A DNA stretch of 64,000 nucleotides from Nocardioides sp. Root190 (GCF_001428565.1 NZ_LMIA01000009.1:393358-457357), one strand, 5' to 3'. Positions 53,122 through 64,000 are shown, counted from the first letter of the stretch. Notes: generated from the letters alone by a model not told the origin. Made by a program: numbers and translations.

Positions 53122-53979
53122 GTGCCCGAGCTGCCCGAGGTCGAGGTCGTTCGCGCCGGCCTCGAACGCCACGTCTCCGGAGCCACGATCGCGCTCGTCG
53201 ACGTGCTCCACGACCGTCCCGTACGCCGCCACCCCGGCGGGGCCTCCGGTTTCGCCGCGGCGCTGACCGGGCGCCGGATCGAGGGTGCTCGCCGGCGCGG
53301 GAAGTACCTCTGGCTCCCGCTCGACAACGGCGACGCGATCCTGGGCCACCTCGGGATGAGCGGGCAGATGCTCGTCCAGCCCGTCGATGCGCCTGCCGAG
53401 CGGCACCTGCGGGTGCGCTTCGCCCTCACCGGCACCGATCACGGCCGTGAGCTGCGCTTCGTGGACCAACGGATGTTCGGCGGTCTGTCGGTCTCCACGG
53501 GCGGCGCCGAGCTGCCGGTCGAGATCGCACACATCGCGCGGGACCCGCTCGACCCCGAGTTCGACGACGCCGCCTTCGTGGCGCGCCTGCGCAAGCGGAC
53601 CTCGGGGGTCAAGCGGCTGCTGCTCGACCAGGGCCTGATCTCCGGTGTCGGCAACATCTACGCCGACGAGGCGCTGTGGCGCACCGGCCTGCACGGTGAG
53701 CGGCCGGGCGACCGACTGACCCGGGCCCAGGGCGTCGCGCTGCTGGGCCACGCGCGCACCGTGATGTCCGAGGCGCTGAGCCAGGGCGGCACGTCCTTCG
53801 ACGCGCTGTACGTCAACGTCAACGGCGAGTCCGGCTACTTCGACCGCTCCCTGCACGCCTACGGACGCGAGGGCGAGCCGTGTGATCGCTGCGCGACCCC
53901 GATCCGCCGGATCGCGTTCATGAACCGGTCGTCGTACTTCTGCCCGCGCTGCCAGCCGGCTCCCCGCGCCCGCCGCTGA
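53122..53979 (+). CDS. mutM: Formamidopyrimidine-DNA glycosylase
   Basis: A 285-residue repair enzyme removing 8-oxoguanine and FaPy. The catalytic N-terminus [10 protein letters not shown] (Pro1 after Met removal, Glu2) is intact; [13 protein letters not shown] Lys and LGHLGMSG follow; the helix-two-turn-helix ([17 protein letters not shown]) and the C-terminal zinc finger (CDRC ... CPRCQ) are complete. GTG start at 53122, 12 bases after rnc. The rnc-mutM-smc order is conserved in actinobacteria. Confidence 0.94.
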   Translation: MPELPEVEVVRAGLERHVSGATIALVDVLHDRPVRRHPGGASGFAAALTGRRIEGARRRGKYLWLPLDNGDAILGHLGMSGQMLVQPVDAPAERHLRVRFALTGTDHGRELRFVDQRMFGGLSVSTGGAELPVEIAHIARDPLDPEFDDAAFVARLRKRTSGVKRLLLDQGLISGVGNIYADEALWRTGLHGERPGDRLTRAQGVALLGHARTVMSEALSQGGTSFDALYVNVNGESGYFDRSLHAYGREGEPCDRCATPIRRIAFMNRSSYFCPRCQPAPRARR

Positions 53980-54086
53980 ACACCTGACTGGACAGGTCGC
54001 GGAGGTTTGACCCGCGGCGTGGTAAGTGGGACTCTTGGAGACGGCCCCCCTTGGGGTCCGCACCCCCAATCGGAAGGCTCATCTTC

Positions 54087-54284
54087 ATGGCCAAGGCGCT
54101 GATCGGTCACCTGAACAGCGACCTCCGCGACCCGCGTCTCGCACTCGAGAACGCTCGCCTGCGCAACCGGGTCGCCGAGCTGGAGTCCCTCGTCCTCCGC
54201 CTCTCCGAGGAGAACGACAAGCTGATGTCGGCGCGTGCCGCCGAGATCCTCACCAGTGACGCTGCGGAGATGCAGCCCGCCTGA
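54087..54284 (+). CDS. Small coiled-coil protein of unknown function
   Basis: A 65-residue protein. After a short N-terminus (MAKALIGHLNSDLRD), residues 18-48 form an amphipathic helix with leucine heptads (LALENARLRNRVAELESLVLR), likely a dimeric coiled coil. GGAAGG lies 9 bases before the ATG. Its place between mutM and an MFS gene is independent of either function. No family recognised. Confidence 0.65.
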   Translation: MAKALIGHLNSDLRDPRLALENARLRNRVAELESLVLRLSEENDKLMSARAAEILTSDAAEMQPA

Positions 54285-54306
54285 TCGCGCTGCGCACCCT
54301 GACCTC

Positions 54307-55554
54307 GTGAGCAGGGTCGCCGAGGCGATTGCTCCGGCCCGTCTCGGGCCGGACTTCCGCCGACTCATGGCGTCCACCTGGGTGAGCAACCTGGGAGACG
54401 GGATCGCCCTGGCGGCCGGCCCCCTGCTGGTCGCCTCGCAGACCCGCTCGCCCGCCCTCGTCTCGATGGCGTTGCTGCTGGTCGGACTGCCCTGGCTGCT
54501 GTTCGGACTGTTCGCCGGCGCCGTCGCGGACCGGGTCGACCGCAAGCAGATGGTGCTGGTCGCCAACCTGTTGCGGACCCTGGTCCTGGCCCTGCTCGTG
54601 GCCTCCATCGCGACCGGGGTGGTCAGCATCGCGGTCGTGCTCAGCGCGATGTTCCTGCTCGGGACCGCCGAGGTCTTCGCGGACACGGCCTACCGGACGT
54701 TCCTGCCGATGATGGTCGACAAGGCCGACCTCGGGATCGCCAATGCCCGGCTGCAGGCGGGGTTCATCACGCTCAACCAGTTCGCCGGCGCACCTCTGGG
54801 AGCGGCGTTGTTCGCCGTGGGCATGGCTGTCCCGTTCGGCGTCCAGATCGGCTGCGGACTGCTCGCCGTCGTCCTGGTGTCGCGGCTGGCGCTCCCGGCC
54901 GGACCCGTGCGCGGCGAGGTCGACACCCACGTCGTGCGCGACATCGCCGACGGCGTGCGCTGGATGATGGGCCACCCGCCGGTGCGTACCCTGGCGCTGG
55001 TCATCGTGACCTTCAACATCACCTGGGCGGCGGCATGGGCGATCCTGGTCCTCTACTCGCTCGACGTCCTGCACATGGGGCCGGTGGGCTACGGACTGCT
55101 CACCACGGCGGCCGCGGCCGGCGGCCTGGTCGGCACCTTCCTCTACGGCTGGGTTGAGCGGCACGTGCCCCTGGCCACGCTGATGCGGGTGTGCCTGGGT
55201 CTCGAGGTGGTCATGCACCTCGGCTTCGCGCTCACGACCGTGGCCTGGCTCGCGCTGCTGATCATGTTCGGCTTCGGCGTCTACGCGTTCCTGTGGGGCA
55301 CCCTGTCCCAGGCCGTGCGGCAGCGCGCCGTGCCGATGGAGTACCAGGGGCGGGTCGGCTCGGTCTACAGCGTCGCGATCTTCGGCGGCATCGTGGTGGG
55401 GGCGGCGCTCGGGGGCTTCATCGCCGAGCACTGGGGGGTCACGGCGCCCTTCTGGTTCGCCTTCGTCGGCTCCGGGCTCACCCTGGTGCTGGTCTGGCGA
55501 CAGCTGGGCCACATCGCGCACGTCGACCAGACATCCGGCCTCGACGAGGGGTAG
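54307..55554 (+). CDS. MFS transporter, putative drug efflux (MFS_3/enterobactin-exporter type)
   Basis: A 415-residue, twelve-helix permease. The cytoplasmic loop FAGAVADRVDRKQMVLVANLLRTLVL follows helix 2, as in MFS_3 exporters. Helices are evenly spread and the C-terminus ends hydrophilic. GTG start 54307, 22 bases after the small coiled-coil gene. Substrate unknown; efflux of a toxic compound is the usual guess for this branch. Confidence 0.82.
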   Translation: MSRVAEAIAPARLGPDFRRLMASTWVSNLGDGIALAAGPLLVASQTRSPALVSMALLLVGLPWLLFGLFAGAVADRVDRKQMVLVANLLRTLVLALLVASIATGVVSIAVVLSAMFLLGTAEVFADTAYRTFLPMMVDKADLGIANARLQAGFITLNQFAGAPLGAALFAVGMAVPFGVQIGCGLLAVVLVSRLALPAGPVRGEVDTHVVRDIADGVRWMMGHPPVRTLALVIVTFNITWAAAWAILVLYSLDVLHMGPVGYGLLTTAAAAGGLVGTFLYGWVERHVPLATLMRVCLGLEVVMHLGFALTTVAWLALLIMFGFGVYAFLWGTLSQAVRQRAVPMEYQGRVGSVYSVAIFGGIVVGAALGGFIAEHWGVTAPFWFAFVGSGLTLVLVWRQLGHIAHVDQTSGLDEG

Positions 55555-55588
55555 CCTGAGGCCGCCGAGCGTGAGCAAGGGAGCCCGT

Positions 55589-58500
55589 GTGTACCTGAAG
55601 AGCCTGACCCTCAAGGGGTTCAAGTCCTTCGCCTCGGCGACGACCCTCCAGCTCGAGCCGGGCATCACCTGCATCGTGGGTCCGAACGGCTCCGGCAAGT
55701 CCAATGTCGTCGACGCCCTCGCCTGGGTCATGGGTGAGGCCAGTGCGAAGAGCCTGCGCGGCGGCAAGATGGACGACGTCATCTTCGCCGGCACGTCCGG
55801 CCGACCGCCGCTGGGGCGGGCCGAGGTGCTGCTGACCATCGACAACTCCGACGGCGCACTGCCGATCGAGTACTCCGAGGTCACGATCAGCCGGACCATG
55901 TTCCGCACGGGTGGCTCGGAGTACGCCATCAATGGCACTTCGTGCCGCCTGCTGGACGTCCAGGAGCTGCTGAGCGACTCCGGCATCGGTCGCGAGATGC
56001 ACGTCATCGTCGGCCAGGGCCAGCTCGACACGATCCTCCACGCGACCCCCGAGGACCGACGCGGGTTCATCGAGGAGGCGGCCGGTGTCCTCAAGCACCG
56101 CAAGCGCAAGGAGAAGGCGCTCCGCAAGCTCGACTCCACCGAGGGCAACCTCACCCGGCTCAACGACCTGCTGAGCGAGATCCGGCGCCAGCTCAAGCCG
56201 CTGGGTCGTCAGGCCGAGGTGGCCCGGCGTGCTGCGACCGTCCAGGCCGACGTCCGCGACGCCCGCGCCCGCCTGCTCGCCGACGACCTCGTCACCGCAC
56301 GGACCTCCCTCGAGCAGGAGCTCGCCGACGAGAGCGTGCTGCTCACCCGTCGTCAGGAGGTCGAGGCCGCGCTGGCCAGGGCCCGCGAGAACGAGGCGAC
56401 CCTCGAGGCCGCCCTGCGCGAGGACCTGCCGGCGCTGTCGGCCGCCCAGGAGACGCTGTCCTCGCTCAATGCACTGCGTGAGCGCCTCCGCGGCACCCAG
56501 AGCCTCGCGGCCGAACGCGTGCGCAACGCGGCTGGCGCCGAGGCCGACGGCGACCAGATCGGTTCGGGCCGCGACCCCGAGGAGATCGAGGCCGAGGCCA
56601 CCCGGCTCGCCGAGCAGGAGGCCGAGATCGCGGCCCTGGTGGCCGAGCAGCAGGTCGCCCTCGAGACCGCGGTCCAGTCGCGCCGTACGGCCGAGGAGTC
56701 CGCCGCCGCCGAGGAGCGTCGCGTCGCGGGACTCCTCCGCGCCGCCGCCGATCGTCGCGAGGGTCTGGCCCGCCTGCACGGTCAGGTCAACACGCTCCGC
56801 TCCCGGGCGACCTCGGCCGAGGGCGAGATCGGCCGGCTCGAGACCGCCCGTGCCGACGCGACTGCCCGTGCCGAGAAGTCCCAGCGCGACTTCACCGCCC
56901 TCGAGACCCGGGTCGCCGGACTGGACGCCGGCGAGGAGGGTCTCGACGCCGAGCACGAAGGTGCTGTCGCCGAGCTCGACGACATCACCGAGCGGCTCGT
57001 CAAGGTCCGCGAGGAGGCCCAGCAGGCCGACCGCGACAAGGCCGGACTGACCGCGCGCAAGGAGGCCCTGGAGATCGGGCTCTCCCGCAAGGACGGCGCA
57101 GGTGCGCTCCTCGCCGCCAGCGACACGATCTCCGGCCTCCTCGGCTCCGTGGCTGCACTGGTGGCGGTGCGGGCCGGCTACGAAGGCGCCGTGGCCGCCG
57201 CCCTCGGTGCCGCGGCCGATGCCGTCGCGGTGACCGACGCCGACTCCGCCGTCGCGGCCATCGCCCACCTCAAGTCCGACGACCTGGGCCGTGCCGGGCT
57301 CCTGCTCGGCGGGGGAGCGGCCGAGGCAGCCGGCGACTGGCCGGCCCTGCCGCCCGGGACGTCGTACGCCGTGGACGTGGTCGACTGCCCGGCCCAGGTG
57401 CGCCCCGCGCTCAACCGCCTGCTGCGCAAGGTGGCCGTGGTCGACGACCTGGCCGCCGCCCGCACGCTCGTCGCCGGACTGCCCGACGTCATCGCCGTGA
57501 CCCGCGACGGCGACCTGTTCGGCGCGCACTTCGCCTCCGGCGGCTCCAACGCCAGTCAGAGCCTGATCGAGATCCAGGCCGCGGTCGAGGAGGCCACCAC
57601 CTCGCTCGCCGAGGCCGTCGCGGCAGCCGAGCGGCTCTCCTTCGACCTGTCCCGTCTCGAGAACGAGCGGTCCGCGGCGCAGCAGCGCGTCGACGTCGCC
57701 CTCGCCCGGCTGCACGAGTCGGACGCGACCCTCGCCGCCGTCGCCGAGGAGCTGGGCCAGCACGGCTCGCTCGCGCGCGCTGCGCGGGCGGAGGCCGAGC
57801 GCCTGACCGAGGCGATCGCGCAGGCCGAGACGTCCCGCGAGCAGGCCCTGGTGGGACTCGCCGAGCTGGAGCAGCGCCTCGCCTCCGCGGAGGAGGACTC
57901 CGAGGAGGAGCCGGACACGACCGAGCAGGGGCGCCTCGTCGAGGTCACCCGCGCGGCCCGCCAGTCCGAGATGGAGGCACGGCTGTCGCTGCGCACCTCC
58001 GAGGAGCGGGGCCGTGCCCTGCACGGTCGGGTCGACACCATGCGCAAGGCCGCCGAGGCCGAGCGGGTCGCCCGGGCCCGCGCGGCCGAGCGTCGCGCGC
58101 GGCTGATCGCCGAGGGCCGCGCCGGCCAGGCCGTGGCGACGGCTGTGGGCTTCGCGCTGAGCCGCCTGGAGCTGTCGGTGACCCAGGCCGCCGAGCGGCG
58201 CCAGGGGATCGAGGACTCCCGCCGCGGACGCGAGCAGGAGCTGATGGGCGTACGACAGACGCTGCGCGAGCTCGCCCGCGAGCTGGAGGAGCTGGTCAGC
58301 TCGGTCCACCGCGACGAGATGGCCCGCGCCCAGCAGCGGATGCGGATCGAGCAGATCGAGGTCAAGGCCCTCGAGGAGCTCGGTCTCGAGCCCGAGGGAC
58401 TGATGGCCGACTACGGCCCGGACCAGCCCGTGCCGGTGCTCGGCGACCCGGTTGCGGAGACCGACGGCGACGGCGATGACCCCGGCGACGGCGACGTCGT

Positions 58501-59197
58501 GGAGGGTGCCGAGCCCGAGCTGCGCACCGTGCCCTTCGTCCGCGAGGAGCAGGTCAAGAGGCTCCGCTCCGCCGAGCGGGCCCTGAGCATGCTGGGCAAG
58601 GTCAACCCGCTCGCGCTGGAGGAGTTCAGCGCGATGGAGGAGCGTCACCAGTTCCTCTCCGAGCAGCTCGAGGACCTGCGCGCGACCCGCAAGGACCTGC
58701 TCGACATCGTCAAGGACGTCGACACCAAGGTGGAGCAGGTCTTCGTCGAGGCCTACGCCGACGTCACCAAGGCGTTCGACCAGACCTTCGCGCGACTCTT
58801 CCCGGGCGGCGAGGGCCGACTCGTCCTCACCGACCCGTCCAACATGCTCACGACGGGCATTGAGGTCGAGGCCCGCCCGCCCGGCAAGAAGGTCAAGCGC
58901 CTCTCTCTGCTGTCCGGTGGCGAGCGCTCGCTGGTCGCCGTGGCCTTCCTGGTCGCGCTGTTCAAGGCACGCCCCTCGCCGTTCTACATCCTCGACGAGG
59001 TCGAGGCGGCCCTGGACGACGTCAACCTCGGCCGCCTGCTCGAGATCTACGAGGAACTGCGCGAGAACTCCCAGCTGCTCGTCATCACACACCAGAAGCG
59101 GACGATGGAGGTCGGGGACGCGTTGTACGGCGTCACCATGCGCGGTGACGGCGTCTCGGCCGTGATCAGCCAGCGGCTCCGGCGGGAGACCGCGTGA
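55589..59197 (+). CDS. smc: Chromosome segregation protein SMC
   Basis: A 1202-residue condensin ATPase that compacts and separates chromosomes with ScpA/ScpB. Walker A is GPNGSGKSN (31-39). Two long coiled-coil arms (about 165-500 and 660-1000) flank the hinge (about 515-635: LLGSVAALVAVRAGYEGAVAAALG). The signature LSGGERSL (about 1107) and Walker B FYILDEVEAALDD (about 1132) close the ATPase. GTG 55589 gives the usual N-terminus VYLKSLTLKGFKSF and has AGGGAG upstream; GTG 55571 is an alternative. Confidence 0.96.
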   Translation: MYLKSLTLKGFKSFASATTLQLEPGITCIVGPNGSGKSNVVDALAWVMGEASAKSLRGGKMDDVIFAGTSGRPPLGRAEVLLTIDNSDGALPIEYSEVTISRTMFRTGGSEYAINGTSCRLLDVQELLSDSGIGREMHVIVGQGQLDTILHATPEDRRGFIEEAAGVLKHRKRKEKALRKLDSTEGNLTRLNDLLSEIRRQLKPLGRQAEVARRAATVQADVRDARARLLADDLVTARTSLEQELADESVLLTRRQEVEAALARARENEATLEAALREDLPALSAAQETLSSLNALRERLRGTQSLAAERVRNAAGAEADGDQIGSGRDPEEIEAEATRLAEQEAEIAALVAEQQVALETAVQSRRTAEESAAAEERRVAGLLRAAADRREGLARLHGQVNTLRSRATSAEGEIGRLETARADATARAEKSQRDFTALETRVAGLDAGEEGLDAEHEGAVAELDDITERLVKVREEAQQADRDKAGLTARKEALEIGLSRKDGAGALLAASDTISGLLGSVAALVAVRAGYEGAVAAALGAAADAVAVTDADSAVAAIAHLKSDDLGRAGLLLGGGAAEAAGDWPALPPGTSYAVDVVDCPAQVRPALNRLLRKVAVVDDLAAARTLVAGLPDVIAVTRDGDLFGAHFASGGSNASQSLIEIQAAVEEATTSLAEAVAAAERLSFDLSRLENERSAAQQRVDVALARLHESDATLAAVAEELGQHGSLARAARAEAERLTEAIAQAETSREQALVGLAELEQRLASAEEDSEEEPDTTEQGRLVEVTRAARQSEMEARLSLRTSEERGRALHGRVDTMRKAAEAERVARARAAERRARLIAEGRAGQAVATAVGFALSRLELSVTQAAERRQGIEDSRRGREQELMGVRQTLRELARELEELVSSVHRDEMARAQQRMRIEQIEVKALEELGLEPEGLMADYGPDQPVPVLGDPVAETDGDGDDPGDGDVVEGAEPELRTVPFVREEQVKRLRSAERALSMLGKVNPLALEEFSAMEERHQFLSEQLEDLRATRKDLLDIVKDVDTKVEQVFVEAYADVTKAFDQTFARLFPGGEGRLVLTDPSNMLTTGIEVEARPPGKKVKRLSLLSGGERSLVAVAFLVALFKARPSPFYILDEVEAALDDVNLGRLLEIYEELRENSQLLVITHQKRTMEVGDALYGVTMRGDGVSAVISQRLRRETA

Positions 59198-59664
59198 GCG
59201 CTCCGGCAGCCGGGCCCGATCGGAGCCGGCCCGACCGGGCGTCGTACAAGGCCTGGCGCACGGCGACGACGCGCTGGTCCGACGACGACGTCTACGGCCA
59301 CCTCAACAACGCGCGCTACTTCGACCTGATCGACACCGCCGTCAACGTCCACCTCCACGACGAGACGGGGGTCGACATCCGCACCCTGCCCGCGATCGGC
59401 GTGGTGGCCGAGGTGTCGTGCCGCTACTTCGCCGAGATGGGCTACCCGCGTCCGATCGAGATGGGCCTGGCGGTGGAGCGGCTGGGGTCGTCCTCGGTGA
59501 TCTACCGCGTCGGCCTCTTCCAGGGCGACCCCGAGGGTGAGGGCGCGCTCGCGTGCGCGGAGGGCCGTTTCGTGCACGTGTACGTCGACAACACCGATCC
59601 CGCGCGACCGGTCGTCCCGGTCCCGGACGTGATCCGCGAGGCCGTCACCCCGCTCGTCGTGTGA
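59194..59664 (+). CDS. Acyl-CoA thioesterase (4HBT hotdog family)
   Basis: A 156-residue hotdog-fold protein. The catalytic-type motif is RWSDDDVYGHLNNARYFDLIDTA (27-49), with the active-site Asp in the DxxxHxNN pattern. It would hydrolyse acyl-CoA thioesters; substrate unknown. Its GTG overlaps the smc stop, so it is translated from the smc message. Confidence 0.85.
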   Translation: MSAPAAGPDRSRPDRASYKAWRTATTRWSDDDVYGHLNNARYFDLIDTAVNVHLHDETGVDIRTLPAIGVVAEVSCRYFAEMGYPRPIEMGLAVERLGSSSVIYRVGLFQGDPEGEGALACAEGRFVHVYVDNTDPARPVVPVPDVIREAVTPLVV

Positions 59665-59767
59665 CCTCGGCCTCCCGGTGAGCGGATGCGGTGTCGCCGG
59701 TTGCGGGATGTCACCAGGTCCGAGGCAGGATGGGAGCAATGCTCGATCCCTACTCGGAGGAGTCGAA

Positions 59768-59956
59768 GTGCTGTTCGTAGCGCTGGCCATCCTGTTCAGT
59801 CTCGCCGTCTCCGGTGTGGTGGTCCTCTACGTCGCCTACCCCCACCGGGGTGAATCGGTTCCGGTCGTCCCGTGGCTGGGGGACGCGATGGCGAAGGCCG
59901 CCGACGCCGCGCCCGTGATCGAGGACGACGAGCGCGACCTGCTCCGCCTGCAGTGA
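59768..59956 (+). CDS. Small single-pass membrane protein
   Basis: A 62-residue protein: a membrane segment at residues 2-22 (LFVALAILFSLAVSGVVVLYV) then an acidic C-terminus (VIEDDERDLLRLQ). GTG 59768 has GGAGGAG six bases upstream. It lies 24 bases before ftsY and may be co-transcribed. No family recognised. Confidence 0.65.
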   Translation: MLFVALAILFSLAVSGVVVLYVAYPHRGESVPVVPWLGDAMAKAADAAPVIEDDERDLLRLQ

Positions 59957-59980
59957 CGTTCGCCTGATTGGATGGGCCCC

Positions 59981-61120
59981 ATGCAGGAATGGCTCTATCT
60001 CGTCATCGGTGTCGCCGTCATCGGCGTGCTCGCCGTCGCTGGCTTCGTCACCACGCGGGTCCGCGGCCGCGGACTCCCGGAGGATGCGTCGAGCGACGTC
60101 ATCGCCCGCCCGACGCCGAGCGTCGAGCCCGATGGGGCCGCCGCGCCGGAGACCGTCGAGGTCGAGGCGCCTCTGGAGCCTGCCGCGCCGTCCCTCGACA
60201 TCCCGGAGAAGTCCGGGTCCCGTCTGGTCCGGCTGCGCCAGCGCCTCGCCGGGTCGAACGCACTCGGGCGCGGGCTGCTCGGCCTGCTCAGCCGCGAGAA
60301 GCTGGACGAGGACACCTGGGAGGCGATCGAGGACCTGCTGATCAGTGCCGACATCGGTGTCGCCCCGACGCAGGAGCTCGTCGAGAAGCTCCGGACCCGG
60401 CTCCGGATCGAGGGCGGTCAGGTCCCCGACGCCCGCGCCGTGCTGCGTGAGGAGCTCATCGACCTCGTCGACCCGTCGATGGACCGCGCCCTCAAGGTCA
60501 GCGGTGAGGGCGGTGCCCCGGGCGTGGTCCTCGTCGTCGGCGTCAACGGCACCGGCAAGACCACGACCGTCGGCAAGATCGCCCGGATCCTGGTCGCCGA
60601 CGAGCGCACAGCCCTGTTGGCCGCCGCGGACACCTTCCGCGCGGCCGCGGCCGACCAGCTCACGACCTGGGGTGAGCGCGTCGGCGTCGAGGTCGTCCGT
60701 GGGCCCGAGGGCGGCGACCCGGCCAGCATCGCGTTCGACGCGGTCAAGCAGGGCATGGCGAGCGGCGTGCAGACCGTCGTGGTCGACACCGCCGGTCGAC
60801 TCCAGAACAAGCAGGGCCTGATGGACGAGCTCGGCAAGGTCAAGCGGGTCATCGAGAAGCAGACCCCCGTCACCGAGGTGCTCCTCGTGCTCGACGCGAC
60901 CACCGGCCAGAACGGCCTGATCCAGGCCAAGGTGTTCTCCGAGGCCGTCGACGTCACAGGCATCGCGCTGACCAAGCTCGACGGCTCCGCCAAGGGCGGC
61001 ATCGTCATCGCCGTGCAGCGCCAGCTCGGCGTCCCGGTGAAGCTGGTCGGACTGGGAGAGGGCCCCGACGACCTGGCACCGTTCGACGCCGCCGCGTTCG
61101 TCGACGCACTCCTGAGCTGA
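59981..61120 (+). CDS. ftsY: Signal recognition particle receptor FtsY
   Basis: A 379-residue SRP GTPase receptor. An N-terminal membrane segment (about residues 5-23) and an acidic linker (about 30-75) precede the NG domain. G motifs are GVNGTGKTTTVGKIA, DTFRAAAADQL, VVDTAGRLQNKQGLMDEL and TKLDGSAKGG. ATG 59981 (MQEWLYLVIG) is preferred to ATG 59972. It docks ribosomes at the membrane. Downstream of smc as in other actinobacteria. Confidence 0.94.
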   Translation: MQEWLYLVIGVAVIGVLAVAGFVTTRVRGRGLPEDASSDVIARPTPSVEPDGAAAPETVEVEAPLEPAAPSLDIPEKSGSRLVRLRQRLAGSNALGRGLLGLLSREKLDEDTWEAIEDLLISADIGVAPTQELVEKLRTRLRIEGGQVPDARAVLREELIDLVDPSMDRALKVSGEGGAPGVVLVVGVNGTGKTTTVGKIARILVADERTALLAAADTFRAAAADQLTTWGERVGVEVVRGPEGGDPASIAFDAVKQGMASGVQTVVVDTAGRLQNKQGLMDELGKVKRVIEKQTPVTEVLLVLDATTGQNGLIQAKVFSEAVDVTGIALTKLDGSAKGGIVIAVQRQLGVPVKLVGLGEGPDDLAPFDAAAFVDALLS

Positions 61121-61148
61121 GCTGGTGGTCGGCCTGCGTCATGGCGAC

Positions 61149-61184
61149 GTAACGCCCGCAGGAGAGTCGTTACACGGCTGAAAC
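61149..61184 (+). promoter_or_regulatory. GlnR-like box upstream of the first amt gene
   Basis: GTTAC-N6-GAAAC (61169-61184) matches the actinobacterial GlnR consensus gTnAc-N6-GaAAc. A further GTAAC half-site lies at 61149-61153. It implies nitrogen-responsive activation of amt-glnB. Confidence 0.7.
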
Positions 61185-61229
61185 ACGACGCCGCGCGCGT
61201 CGAAATCAAGCCCCAGCAGTGTTCGGGGC

Positions 61230-62902
<1,673 letters not shown>

Positions 62903-62962
62903 GTCCGCTCGCCGTACCCGGTCCGCCGTGACCGGGTGCGGGGAGGGCTCATTCACCGTCGT

Positions 62963-62999
62963 GTAACGCGCCACGGAAGACCTGTTACACGCCGGTAAC
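62963..62999 (+). promoter_or_regulatory. GlnR-like boxes upstream of the second amt gene
   Basis: GTTAC-N6-GTAAC (62984-62999) and a further GTAAC (62963-62967) are spaced much like those at the first amt gene. This suggests that the second amt gene has its own nitrogen-controlled promoter. Confidence 0.65.
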
Positions 63000-63021
63000 A
63001 ATGCGACCGCACAGTTTTCGG

Positions 63022-64000
63022 ATGCCTGAACTGTTCCTGCCTCCTGCCGTGGTGACCGCCGCCGCCAGCACCGACGTGAGCACCGCCGCCGGTGACACGG
63101 CCTGGCTGCTCGCCGCCTCGGCCCTCGTCCTGCTCATGGCTCCGGGCCTCGCCCTGTTCTACGGCGGCATGGTCCGCTCCAAGAGCGTCCTCAACATGAT
63201 CATGATGGTCTTCGGTGCCCTCGCCGTGGTCATGGTGGTGTGGGTCCTGGTGGGTTACTCGATCGCCTTCGGCGACGACCTCGGTGGTGGCCTCGTCGGT
63301 GACCCGACGCAGTACGCCGGGTTCCGGGGCATGCTCGAGCCGGATCCCGACGCGGCGTACCCGATCAGCCTCTTCGCGGCCTTCCAGGGCCTCTTCGCGG
63401 TGATCACCGTCGGCCTGATCGCCGGTGCGATCGCGGACCGCACCCGTTTCGGCACCTGGCTCCTCTTCGCCGGCCTGTGGACCGTCCTGGTCTACGCGCC
63501 GGTTGCGCACTGGATCTTCGACTTCAGCTCCGGTGAGCACGTCGGCGGCTGGATGGCCAACGAGCTCGGCGCCCTCGACTTCGCCGGTGGCACCGCGGTC
63601 GAGATCAACTCCGGTGCGGCGGGCCTCGCGGCCGCCCTCGTCCTGGGCCGCCGCGTCGGTTTCGGCCGGGAGCCGATGAAGCCGCACAACCTGACCCTGG
63701 TCATGCTCGGCGCCGGCCTGCTGTGGTTCGGCTGGTTCGGCTTCAACGCCGGCTCGGCCCTCGCGGCCAACAACACGGCCGCGATCGTCTTCGTGAACAC
63801 GCTCCTCGCCGGGTGCACGGGCCTGCTGGCCTGGCTCGCGGTCGAGCGCTTCCGCGACGGCCACGCCACCTCGTTCGGTGCCGCCTCCGGCGTCGTCGCC
63901 GGACTGGTCGCGATCACCCCGTCGTGCGGCTCGGTGACCCCGATCGGCGCCATGGCGGTCGGTCTCGTCGCTGGTGCGATCTGTGCGCTGGCCGTCGGCC
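63022..64000 (+). CDS. amt: Ammonium transporter (second copy), runs off the window
   Basis: A second Amt channel, 326 codons present and still open at the window edge. It has an N-terminal extension (MPELFLPPAVVTAAASTD) resembling a short signal or extra loop, then MAPGLALFYGGMVRSKSVLNMIMM and PHNLTLVMLGAGLLWFGWFGFNAGSA. It differs enough from the first copy to be an established paralogue rather than a fresh duplicate. ATG 63022 is used; ATG 63001 in frame is possible. glnD may follow outside the window, inferred from related genomes. Confidence 0.9.
   Translation, partial: MPELFLPPAVVTAAASTDVSTAAGDTAWLLAASALVLLMAPGLALFYGGMVRSKSVLNMIMMVFGALAVVMVVWVLVGYSIAFGDDLGGGLVGDPTQYAGFRGMLEPDPDAAYPISLFAAFQGLFAVITVGLIAGAIADRTRFGTWLLFAGLWTVLVYAPVAHWIFDFSSGEHVGGWMANELGALDFAGGTAVEINSGAAGLAAALVLGRRVGFGREPMKPHNLTLVMLGAGLLWFGWFGFNAGSALAANNTAAIVFVNTLLAGCTGLLAWLAVERFRDGHATSFGAASGVVAGLVAITPSCGSVTPIGAMAVGLVAGAICALAVG

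Noticed and set aside
53980..54086. Promoter with TTGACC (54007) before the small coiled-coil gene
   Set aside because: No -10 hexamer of reasonable quality lies 16-18 bases downstream, so it is not listed as a feature.
55478..59092. About 1200-codon open frame antisense to smc
   Set aside because: Smc shows all expected motifs and codon pattern; the antisense product is Leu/Gly-rich without motifs.
59665..59767. Extension of the 62-residue membrane protein upstream
   Set aside because: The added residues (MSGCGVAGCGMSPG) do not look like protein coding, and GGAGGAG marks the GTG at 59768.

Overview
The window is high-GC, densely coding DNA from an actinobacterium, most likely a Nocardioidaceae (Nocardioides-like) member. 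That placement is inference. It rests on the GC-rich codon use, many GTG starts, an HU protein with a long Lys/Ala/Pro tail, a CofC/FbiD gene of coenzyme F420 synthesis, a DUF222/HNH gene, BioQ-type and GlnR-type operators, and gene order. The gltX / IclR-leuCD / hup / cofC / gpsA / ddl / thiL / recG / rsmD-coaD / rnc-mutM-smc-ftsY-amt-glnB order matches the arrangement known from mycobacteria and other actinobacteria.

Layout. 1-4.4 kb: the tail of a citramalate/isopropylmalate-synthase-type enzyme, a membrane-anchored zinc protease, a TetR/FMN-reductase divergent pair and an amidase, ending in an unusual array of six 22-bp units (three direct, then three inverted). 4.4-11.3 kb: a complete biotin module on the minus strand (bioY and two ECF transporter genes, then bioB, bioA, bioF, bioD) with the divergent regulator bioQ; two palindromic BioQ sites cover both halves. 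11.4-12.8 kb: zwf. 12.9-19.5 kb: an accessory catabolic block (LuxR regulator, MHS transporter, Baeyer-Villiger-type monooxygenase, short-chain dehydrogenase, patatin-like hydrolase, TetR). 19.5-22.0 kb: a scarred region with rearranged gene fragments, a frameshifted DUF222/HNH gene and tandem 65-bp repeats.

22.0-36.0 kb: core genes including a FAH-family hydrolase, gltX, tRNA-Gln and tRNA-Glu, DNA alkylation repair (Ada-AlkA fusion plus Ogt), an NdgR-like IclR regulator divergent from leuCD, an LTA-synthase-like sulfatase, hup and cofC. 36.1-44.2 kb: plsC-gpsA, then a four-gene operon coding a second alanine racemase, a short D-Ala-D-Ala-ligase-like enzyme, a histidine kinase and a response regulator, followed by a Cys/Met-metabolism PLP enzyme and the canonical ddlA. 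44.2-64 kb: DUF3515, a lone RAM domain, thiL, rpmB, a FakA-like DAK protein, recG, rsmD, coaD, DUF177-rpmF-rnc-mutM, an MFS transporter, smc, a thioesterase, ftsY, and amt-glnB-amt with GlnR-like boxes.

The best candidate for a little-described system is the alr-ddl-kinase-regulator operon (37970-41974). It looks like a signal-responsive route to D-Ala-D-Ala-type dipeptides, separate from the housekeeping ddlA only 3 kb away. Other points of interest are the symmetric 22-bp-unit array, a Cys-rich tail on BioB, the mosaic scar at 19.6-19.8 kb, the apparent absence of a normal start codon in rnc, and a recurring leaderless-promoter architecture. No database search or computation was run; family names rest on recognised motifs and gene context.
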